Of a DNA stretch of 14,824 bases, positions 7,475-14,824 are shown one piece after another. This DNA is from Cochliopodium minus. Taxonomy: Eukaryota; Discosea; Himatismenida; Cochliopodiidae. Position numbers and translations under genes: made by a program. The notes below the pieces were generated by a model, which had not been told where the DNA came from, ran no database searches, and worked only from the letters and a program-made list of their open reading frames with translations. The stretch lies in NCBI GenBank assembly GCA_024220525.1, contig JAMYWO010000207.1:58086-72909 (forward strand). Direction: 5' to 3'. Position 1 is the first letter of the stretch, and the number at the start of each line of letters is the position of its first letter.

Positions 7475-9936
7475 ATGAACTTTCTTTCTTTTTTTAATGA
7501 TGTGAATGTACATTTAAGTAAAACTTTGAGAAAGAATGAACATTTGAATGAAATAAAATATTTAAAAGATGCAGGTAAATAGACAAATTTAAATTATTAT
7601 CCAAATATTGAAATATAATCGTTAATTATAAAGAAGATAACAATCTAAAATAAAATTGTAAAAAAATGTATTTTTATATCGTTTTTTTTCATTTACAATT
7701 TCCTTTAGTGATCTTCAGAAAACCGGTATTATTGGGAGAGGGGGCGATAATAATTACGGAGGAAAACAAAAAGGGATTCGTGATATATAAATTGAGTGAT
7801 CTGGAAGAGAAGATCTATTATAAAACAGAGAATCTCACACCAATAGTAAGAATAAATGAATTAAGTGTATTGATGGGAAATAAAATAAAGATACCAGTAT
7901 ATCCTGAGAAAAGTGAGTTTTATATGGAGGGAAGATTGTTGCCAGAGACATTGATCTTTGCATTGGAGACACATTGCAAGAAAAAATTTGCGGAGGGGCT
8001 GCTATTCATAGAGTTTGGGAAGAAGATGGGAAAAATCTATCATTCATTTAACGAATTACAAAAAGATACTACATACATCTCTGCACATGAAGATGTGTGG
8101 CTCAATATAAATTCCAAAGAGAAATATGTGCTGTTCAAATTTAGGGAGAACAAAAAGATGCCAGAATTATCGATGACACCATGCAATTCTACAACACCAG
8201 TTTATTCAAGGAATGTGAGCGGGAAGGGAAATTATAACTGTGGGAAGATAACAAAGAATCTCTTTGGAGTCAAATTTGAATCAGCAATGATAGATGGGGA
8301 GATGACAAATGTATTTGACAAAGAGATCAATACTACCAAGGATGAAATGATCTACGAGAATCTGAACAGCGAAAGCACACCCTTGATGATGGAGACAACC
8401 ATGAATTACGATGAACAATTTGAAGCGCCACCACCCCCTCCACCACCACTTCCACCACCCCTACCACCACCACCATCAACAGGTATTACTGCATCAAAGA
8501 AGAAAAAGATGAGAACCTTTCATTGGAGCGCAATCCCTCTCGACAAAGTGGAGGAGACTTTCTGGGGAAACAAGAACGATGATTCACCTTTGAAATCCAA
8601 AGTTAATGTCGACGAAAGTGAAATTGAAAATTTGTTTTCCTTAAGTCCCACTGCACCATCCACCACCAAGAAGAAATCCACCAGCACCAACACCTTGACA
8701 TTGGTGGATTTCAAGAGAGCGAACAATGCGGGGATCATTTTGTCGAGATTCAGTAAGGATCCGTGGGAGATCAGAAACAATCTCCTCAACATCGACCACG
8801 AGAGCTTTTCCTATGAAGAGGTCAAAACTATGGTGGGTCTCTTTCCTCTCACAACTAAAGAAGCATTTGACATAGAGAGATTTATCACCAAAAACAAGGA
8901 TCAGTTGGATGATACTTTGAAAACTATGAACAAAGTCGAACAGTTCTATGTTTTGATGTCAACTGTTCCTAGAGTAGAAACCAAGATCCAATCTTTCGCT
9001 GCCTTCTGCGTTTTCAACTCTCATTTGGAAGAACTCAAAAAAAACTGCGCCATCATCAAATCCGCTTGCACAGAATTGAAAAACTCAAAGCAATTTAAAA
9101 GCATTTTGAAGATCATCTTCAAAGTAGGAAGTGTTCTTAACAGAGGTTCTTCTTTAAACGCAGTAGGGTTCAGATTGAATACTTTGTCCATTTTGAACGA
9201 AACAAAAGCAAAGAATGGACTTTCCCTCCTCCACTACATCACCAATCTCCTCTACAAACAAGATCCTAACCTCCTATTATTCCAAACAGGCCTTCCTAGT
9301 GTTGAATTTGCTTCTAAAATTTCCATTGAGGCATTGGAAGAAGATTTTGTGTCTTTGCAAGCACAAATCTCTATTTTTAACCTCGAATATCAATCTTGCT
9401 GTCAAGAACAAAGTGAAATCTCCAAAAAATTTGTTGAAAAGTTTTCTACCTTTGTTCTTGATGCCAAAAACAGATTGGATGAATTTTCCGTCAATTTCAA
9501 GGACATGGTCCAATCTTTCGTTTCTATCTCAAGCTACTACGGCGAAACTGAACTTGCTCAAACCAAAAGTTCTAGGGGTTTCTTCACTATCCTCGTGCGT
9601 TTTGCTTCGTGCTTGACCAAAGAGAGTGATCACATCGAAAACAAAAATCATCGTATCCAAAGAAGATTGTCTTTGTCCACAAACGTTCTCAAGAAAAAAC
9701 ACAAAAGCAGAATCCAACAACAAAATAATAACAACATCTTTAGAAACATCGACATAGAAAACAAAGAGAATCAAAGCATCAACAACAAAAAGAATCCAAA
9801 GAAAAGTGCTCTCCAAAAGAGAATGACTATCGCCAACTTCCCAAACGATCTCAATGAAGACGATGAGAACGATGAAAACGATGAGCTCAGATCTCTCTTG
9901 ATCAACGAAGGTGCTGGCATCATGGAGATCAACTAA
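7475..9936 (+). CDS. Formin (FH1-FH2 actin nucleator)
   Basis: Two exons, 7475-7574 and 7709-9936, join in phase 1 across a 134-nt intron to give 775 aa. The ATG at 7475 is chosen because the ATG at 7666 falls inside the intron. FH1 is one short proline tract (274-289, with two Leu breaks). FH2 starts near residue 296 (KKKKMRTFHW) and includes the DFKRANNAGIILSRF block, PRVETKIQSF, and the lasso/post region GSVLNRGSSLNAVGFRLNTL (about 507-526). FH2 dimers nucleate and processively elongate unbranched actin filaments from profilin-actin. The first 270 residues do not show the usual GTPase-binding/FH3 domains. The C-terminus is basic, then acidic, ending in DELRSLLINEGAG, weakly DAD-like. The main exon is notably richer in G/C than the introns. 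An AATAAA occurs about 76 nt after the stop. Confidence 0.92.
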
Positions 9937-10080
9937 ACAAAAGTTTTTGACAAAATCAAAAAATATCTTTGAAAAGAATTAATATTCTTCTCTACATATT
10001 TTTTTGGATAAAATAAAAGTATTATAAAATTTTATTCATGTCTTTTCTTCTTTTAAAACATAAGTTTAATTTAAACAGTT
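9937..10080. terminator. Short convergent 3' intergenic region
   Basis: 144 bp separate the 3' ends of the formin (+) and the lipase (-). AATAAA is present on the plus strand at 10012-10017, and further A/T-rich signals suitable for 3' end formation can be read on both strands. No other feature was seen. Confidence 0.35.
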
Positions 10081-13000
10081 TCAATCCCAAATTATTTCAG
10101 GATACAGTTGTGGGTTTTTGTTCAATACAGAAATGAAGGGAACTTTCTTGTCTTCTTTTCCCAACAAAAACTTTTCGAAAAAACTTATTGTCAAGTTGTT
10201 AGTGACAAGTGAACAGTCGACTGAAGAAGCAGGTCCTATCAACTTTAACATTTTGGCCAATTTAGGAATAATAATGGATAAATCAGAAAAGTTTTGGTGA
10301 TCAGTAGCTTTGAATAAAATTAAAAAATTAAACAAAATGGAATTTAAAGGAATAATTTTTAAAAATAAAAACAATTTAAAAAATGAAATTTTATAAAAAC
10401 CTTTTAATGTTAAATTGAATGAAGAACGAGATTTAGTTTGGGAATGGAGTTTTAACAAGAGGTTTTTGTTTTTTTCCCATTGCCACAAGTCAGAAGAGAC
10501 GAAGAGCTTATGGGACTGTATTTCATCGGAGAGCACTTCTTCCTTGAGGGGAAAGCACCAGATATCTAGTGCCACACATGCTTTGAACTTTTCTGGGAAT
10601 TTATAACTCGAATAAATGGCAGTTGCTAAAGAAATAAAAATAAAAAAAGTTGATTAGTATTTAAAAAATTTAAAAAAATTTTAAATAAAAATTTTAAATA
10701 ACCCTGACCATCCAAAATTATAATATAAAATGTAAAAAATAAAATGTAAAAAATAAAATGTAAAAAATAAAATGTAAAAAATAAAATGTAAAAAATAAAA
10801 TGTAAAAAACTTAAAAATAAAACTTAAAAATAAAATGAAATATTTAAAATTAAAATAAACTAAAAAGACATAAATCCAAAATAAGACAAAGTAAAAATTT
10901 AAAATTTTAATTCGTAGAATATTTTTACCAGCACCATAACTATGGCCCACGATGCCAACCTGATCGAAATTCAAGGAATTTTGAAAAGAAAGCAAAACAC
11001 CACTGTCACAATCAGAAGAAACACAAACGCCCTCAAAAAAATCGAGATCACCATCATTTAGGCGGGAAAACACATCGTGAACGAAACACACGTCTCCGAG
11101 TCTCGTTTCGAGGTACTCTGAGTACTTTTTGAACTCTTTTTCTCTTGTTTCGTCATTTATCTTTGGTTTTCCCAATGTGAATGGAACTGTCCTTCCATCT
11201 GGAAATATTGTGATCAGCTTTTTTTTTTTTTTTTTTTTATTTTTTCAGGTTTTTTATTCAACATTTTTTTTTGTTTAATAATAATTTTCTTTAATATTTT
11301 TTTATGATTTCTTTCTATAAATTTTTTATTAATTTTTTTGTTTTTATTTTTCATTGGAATCAAAAATGTAAATTTTTTTATAATTTGTTTTTGAATAACA
11401 ATTTTTTATAAAATTTTTTTTTTATCAATTTACATATTTTATTTAGTATTTTAACGTTTTAATTCAGGTGAAATGATTTTTTTTTTTTATTTTTTTTTTT
11501 ACCGAGTCTCCTGGATGTTCAACTGATATCACCATGTACCCGAAAGATGCGAGTTCTTCAAACAAATATCTGTTTTGAAATCTAAGAACGAATTAACATT
11601 AAATGGATTTTTTTTTAAAAAATTAAATATTAAAATAAAAAATAACTAATAAAACTAAATTATAAATCAAAAAAAAAATTTAAAATGAAAAATTTAAATA
11701 AAAAATTAAAACAATAAAAATGGAAATGAAAATGAAAAATTTGAATAAAAAATAAAAAATTTAAAAAAAAATAAAAATAAAAATGAGAACTTATGAAGTT
11801 CCTAAATAAAAAAAAATAAAAAAAAATAAACATGAAAAAAATAAGCAAAAATAAAATAAAATAAAAATTTGTTGAAAAAAATTTTGTTAAAAAAAAAAAA
11901 ATAAAAAGAAAAGAAAACCTAGTGCCGGACAAACCATGACTAAAAAAAACAATGGGAAATTTTTGGCCAGAAGTGACAACGGGGAGAGCATCAAAAGAAT
12001 TGGAGTAAAAGTCGAAAGAAGAGGAGAAAAACTTGACGAAGGAAGGAATGTTCATGATCTTGATGAGCCCGTCCAAGATTGCGTTGAAGTTGGAGGTGGC
12101 GTACTTGGAGAGCTTGCTTTTTTTGGTGAGTTTGTCTTTGGAAGAGGGGTACCATGTCTGCACTATCATTTCTCTTTCTTTGTTTTCTTCGAATGGGAAT
12201 TTTCTGGACTTGTCTTTTTGTCCCATTAAAAAATCATTACAAAAAAAAAATTTATTTTTTATTTACATAAGATTTTTTTAAAATTAATTTTTATTTTAAT
12301 AAGATTTTTTTTAAAATTTTTTTTTTTTAATCATTTTTATTTATTTTTTATAAATTATTTTTTATTTCAAATTTTATTTTTAATTTTTAATATAATTTAT
12401 TTTTTGTTTTAAAATTTTTTCTTTATCTTTTATTTTTAAAAATTATTTATTTTTTGTTTATTTTTTTATTTTTAAAATTTTATTTTTTTTAACCACCTTT
12501 TAGATGAAAAGTGGAGGTTCCTATGACACTGTACTTTCCTCTTGGATAAGCCAAACCGATGTTGGGAGGGATGAACACAGAAAGAGCCAAAGTGATCAGT
12601 AAAACAGCGTGTGAAATCAACAAAAGATATATTGAACGAAAAAAATGTGATGCGATTAATCCTTTAAATTTTAATTTATTAATTATTAATTTATTAATTT
12701 TAATAAATTATATTTTGGGATCAAATTATTCCATTATTTTATAATTGAAAATATATTGTGTAATACCAAGAACAGGAATTTATTTTTAAGTATTGAGGTA
12801 TAACCTTTTTCATAATTGTTTTTTTTTTTTCTATCCTTTCAAATAATTTGAAACAATTTTTATATCTCAACATTAAATACTATATAATTGATCAATGGTA
12901 TTCAAATTAGATATTATGTAGATTACTATTGATCCAATTATCGATCATTTTTACTAACAAATTTTCATTTTACCTAACATTGTAATTTGTAGATTTTTGA

Positions 13001-13193
13001 TCATCCATAGCCCATGATGTTTCATCATATAGTAGGAAATCGATGACAATATCGCCAATACGATCAGTGATTGGCTCAGTGGGATGATGGAACCCACATC
13101 AAAGCCCAAAAAGGAGAAATCGAGGAAGAGGAGGAAAGTGATGATAGATGTGATCTGAACCAAAAAGAATTTGTCATCAAATATGGTCCTCAT
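10081..13193 (-). CDS. Membrane-anchored PAF-acetylhydrolase-type lipase
   Basis: Seven minus-strand exons, 13193-12974, 12661-12497, 12213-11919, 11581-11503, 11217-10929, 10625-10401 and 10307-10081, total 1500 nt (499 aa). Every junction is GT/AG and the phases match. Three hydrophobic segments precede the catalytic part (about residues 9-31, 37-58 and 80-102). The family start GKYSVIGTSTFHLK and QTWYP follow, then FFSHGLSGTR (oxyanion loop) and GHSYGAATAIYSS with nucleophile Ser346. ALDIWCFPL supplies Asp370 and ATDHQNFSD supplies His428; the spacing is like plasma and type II PAF acetylhydrolases. Such enzymes remove the sn-2 acetyl or oxidised acyl chain from phospholipids. The membrane anchors suggest action at a membrane surface. 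The ATG at 12226 is inside intron 2 and is not the start. Introns are 93-337 nt. The stop is TGA. The substrate is inferred from family only. Confidence 0.88.
10308..10400 (-). other. Stop-free 93-nt intron before the catalytic His
   Basis: The last intron of the lipase gene begins GTTTTT and ends CAAAG. It is 93 nt, a multiple of three, and has no in-frame stop, so retention would insert 31 mostly hydrophobic residues next to ATDHQNFSD. It is called an intron because the retained peptide is Phe/Leu/Ile-rich low-complexity and the spliced join restores the conserved family block. Confidence 0.75.
10727..10810. repeat. 14-bp tandem repeat, six copies, in lipase intron 5
   Basis: The unit AAAATGTAAAAAAT is repeated six times head to tail, perfectly except for the last base of the final copy. 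It lies in the 303-nt intron between the lipase exons that carry Ser346 and Asp370. The minus strand reads through it without stops, giving a misleading Phe/Ile/Leu repeat peptide. Confidence 0.92.
12227..12490. other. Low-complexity A/T DNA within lipase intron 2
   Basis: This stretch is nearly all A and T, with long T runs on the plus strand. It belongs to the 283-nt intron between lipase exons 2 and 3 (12496-12214). No AG acceptor occurs on the minus strand between 12310 and the false ATG at 12226, which is why the acceptor is placed at 12215-12214. Confidence 0.6.
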
Positions 13194-13559
13194 TTTTTTT
13201 TTTTGAATATTAGAGATGTTCAACAGTTTAAAATTTGTTAGTGATAAATTAATATCCGCAAACAAAGTTGTAAATTTTGGACATGTCTATTTGAATATGT
13301 GTATGGACAAGATTCGAATGATAATGCAAATTATTAATTCTTTTCCTTACATATTCACAACCCCAATTTTTTCATTTCATAATCAAGATTGGCTACCTTT
13401 CACTCGAACATTTTCAAGAGACTTTAAAAATAGAATCATTTTATACCATCAATTTTTCTTTATCTTTCATATGGTATGGTTAATTGAACAAAAAAAAATT
13501 AAAGGAAAACAAATTTTTTTTTATTCTAAAAATAACTTTATAAACTCCATATATCAACA
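13194..13559. promoter_or_regulatory. Divergent promoter region, lipase / Sel1 gene
   Basis: 366 bp separate the lipase ATG (13193, minus) from the Sel1 gene ATG (13560, plus), so both promoters should be here. Most of it is also covered by a plus-strand open frame (13216-13563), described separately. An A-run lies directly before the lipase ATG. No defined promoter motif could be picked out. Confidence 0.4.
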
Positions 13560-13563
13560 ATGA
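13216..13563 (+). CDS. Uncertain 115-aa ORF upstream of the Sel1 gene
   Basis: An ATG-started open frame of 115 codons ends in TGA and overlaps the Sel1 start in the pattern AATGA. It is rich in Ile, Phe, Asn and Lys, with two moderately hydrophobic stretches, and I recognise no domain. The length is a little more than expected by chance in such AT-rich DNA, but it occupies the space where two promoters must lie. It may be an upstream ORF, a 5' part of the Sel1 transcript, or chance. Confidence 0.2.
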   Translation: MFNSLKFVSDKLISANKVVNFGHVYLNMCMDKIRMIMQIINSFPYIFTTPIFSFHNQDWLPFTRTFSRDFKNRIILYHQFFFIFHMVWLIEQKKIKGKQIFFYSKNNFINSIYQQ

Positions 13564-14662
13564 ATGAGGATATAAGTGATCAGGAGGAGGTGATAAAAAT
13601 GTTTTGTTTATTCTATGCAATTGCCATACACAAGAATGAGAATTTGGCGAGAGAAATGTGCATCAAATTGGCCAAACGGGGGAACTTGGTAAATACAAGA
13701 TTTTTCAACATATCGCAAATAATTGAAGACAAATTATATAATATGAATAAAGGTTGCATTAGGGTTTCAATATTTCCAAGGATTTGAAGTGGAAAAATCA
13801 TTAAATAAGTCAGCAAGTAAAAAAATATAATATTTTCCGATTATTATCAAAGAATCAATAGACCCATCTAGATATGGATGATCAATGAAAATTTATTGAA
13901 TTCAGTGAATTCAAATAACGAAATTAATTTTTTTTATTATTTATTTGAAAAAGGATATTTCGAAGAAGCGGTGGAAAAAGACAAAGAAAGAAAAAGAAAA
14001 GATACTGCCTACGCATTAAATATGGCGGGTTATTTGTAAAAAAAAAAAAAAAAAAAAGAAATTTTTAAAAACATGGGAAAAATGAAAATAAAATAAAAAC
14101 AAAAATAAAAAATTGGAAATTAAAAATTTTCAAAAAATAAATACAAAGAGTTTGTTTTGGCGGAGACGGAGTTTTGAAAAATTTTAATAAGGCGAGAAGA
14201 TATTTTGAAGAATCAATGAAACTGGGGAACACCATGTCCATAAATGTAAAAAAAAATTTAAAAAATAAATTCTAAAAAATGCTGATAATTTAAAAGAATT
14301 TAGGATATCTTTATCTGAGTGGGGAAGGGTATGAAAAAAATCTGACAAAGGTTAAAAAAAAATTATTTATATATACAATTTAAACATCAAATATTAATTC
14401 ATTAAAAATAAAATTAATAATAAAAAAAAATTAAATTGAATTAAAATTAAAAAAAAAGTAATTTTGAAAATTTTTTTAAAAGGCAAGAGAATATTTTGAA
14501 ATGGCTAGTGAATTAGGGGACAGCTCTGCCACGTATTTCATTTTTGTTTTTTTTTTTTTTAAATTTTAAAAAAAAAAACCATAAAAAATAAATTGTGATT
14601 AAAGATATAATTTAGCCAACATCTACAAAGATGGGGATGGGGTTCCACAAGACTATAAAAAA
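13560..14662 (+). CDS. Sel1-repeat protein (3' end beyond window)
   Basis: Seven exons are visible: 13560-13688, 13753-13816, 13954-14035, 14149-14245, 14297-14350, 14483-14532 and 14605-14662, all GT/AG with matching phases; together 178 residues. They form Sel1-type repeats, helical pairs related to TPRs: ALGFQYFQGFEVEKSLNKSA, then RYFEEAVEKD, NMAGYLVCFGGDGVLKNFNK, ARRYFEESMKLGN, NLGYLYLSGEGYEKNLTK, AREYFEMASELGDSSAT and YNLANIYKDGDGVPQDYKK. Such solenoids act as adaptor scaffolds, for example in ER-associated degradation or signalling. The intron after 14662 runs out of the window, so later repeats are missing. No signal peptide follows the start (MNEDISDQEEV). An upstream exon cannot be excluded. 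Introns are 51-137 nt. Confidence 0.85.
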
Positions 14663-14824
14663 GTAATATCAATTATTTTATTTTTAGTTGAAAGAATAAA
14701 TTACACTTTTATTTATTTTTATTTATTTTTTTATTTTATTTTTTATTTTTTATTTTTATTTAAATTTTTTAATTTTTATTTTATTATTTTTATTTTGTTT
14801 TATATTTTATTTACTTTTTTATTT
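14663..14824 (+). other. Partial intron, T-rich low complexity
   Basis: The donor GTAATA follows exon 7 of the Sel1 gene. From about 14705 the sequence is a simple ATTT/ATTTTT run to the end of the window. No acceptor is seen, so the intron continues outside. Confidence 0.6.

Noticed and set aside
10727-10810. CRISPR-like array
   Set aside because: The units are contiguous 14-mers without spacers and lie in a eukaryotic intron.
10681-10928. Phe/Leu/Ile-rich repeat peptide following GHSYGAG on the minus strand
   Set aside because: It is translation of the 14-bp minisatellite intron. The family continues with ATAIYSS in the next exon.
11660-12226. A long minus-strand frame starting at ATG 12226 as a complete protein start
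   Set aside because: The ATG lies in an intron. Using the acceptor at 12215-12214 joins TFHLK to DKSRKF in frame with the upstream exon, and the Phe/Ile-rich C-terminal half is intron read-through.
14690-14824. Possible telomere or centromere-like simple repeat
   Set aside because: The ATTT-type run has no fixed unit and is like other introns in the window.

Overview
The window looks like nuclear DNA from an intron-rich, extremely AT-rich single-celled eukaryote. Intergenic DNA and introns are almost pure A/T with long homopolymers, while exons are clearly richer in G+C. Introns follow GT...AG rules and are mostly 45-340 nt. TAA is the usual stop and TGA is used once, so the standard genetic code fits. 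The gene content (formin, LIM-type zinc finger, START protein, acyl-CoA-binding protein, Sel1 repeats, a secreted-type glycoprotein) suits an amoebozoan or similar protist, but I cannot place it more precisely from sequence alone. There are no ribosome binding sites or operons, and I saw no tRNA, rRNA, CRISPR or intact transposon.

Layout: (1) 32-903 +, the last exon of a type I membrane glycoprotein. (2) 1172-2367 +, a seven-exon START lipid-transfer protein with a 7-nt microexon. (3) 2455-3531 -, an astacin zinc metalloprotease with two C-terminal cysteine-rich repeats and an apparent one-base frameshift at an A9 run. (4) About 4130-4735 -, a decayed collagen-like Gly-X-Y sequence. (5) 4917-5311 -, an acyl-CoA-binding protein. 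(6) 5639-7086 +, a half-LIM finger joined to a charged coiled coil, an acidic repeat and a zinc ribbon. (7) 7475-9936 +, a formin with FH1 and FH2 but no recognisable FH3. (8) 10081-13193 -, a seven-exon membrane-anchored PAF-acetylhydrolase-type lipase with an intact Ser/Asp/His triad. (9) 13560 to the window end +, a Sel1-repeat protein cut by the edge.

Most multi-exon genes are broken up by stop codons in their introns, so I rebuilt them by hand from splice sites, reading-frame phase and family motifs. All chosen junctions keep frame, except the astacin frameshift. Divergent pairs (5/6 and 8/9) share start regions of about 330-370 bp, and convergent pairs (2/3 and 7/8) end about 90-145 bp apart. 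I see no evidence for a dedicated gene cluster. Three lipid-handling genes (START, ACBP, PAF-AH) lie within about 12 kb, which may be chance. The most interesting points are the microexon, the astacin cysteine repeat, the half-LIM/zinc-ribbon architecture, a stop-free 93-nt intron directly before the catalytic His of the lipase, and the half-repeat exon structure of the Sel1 gene.
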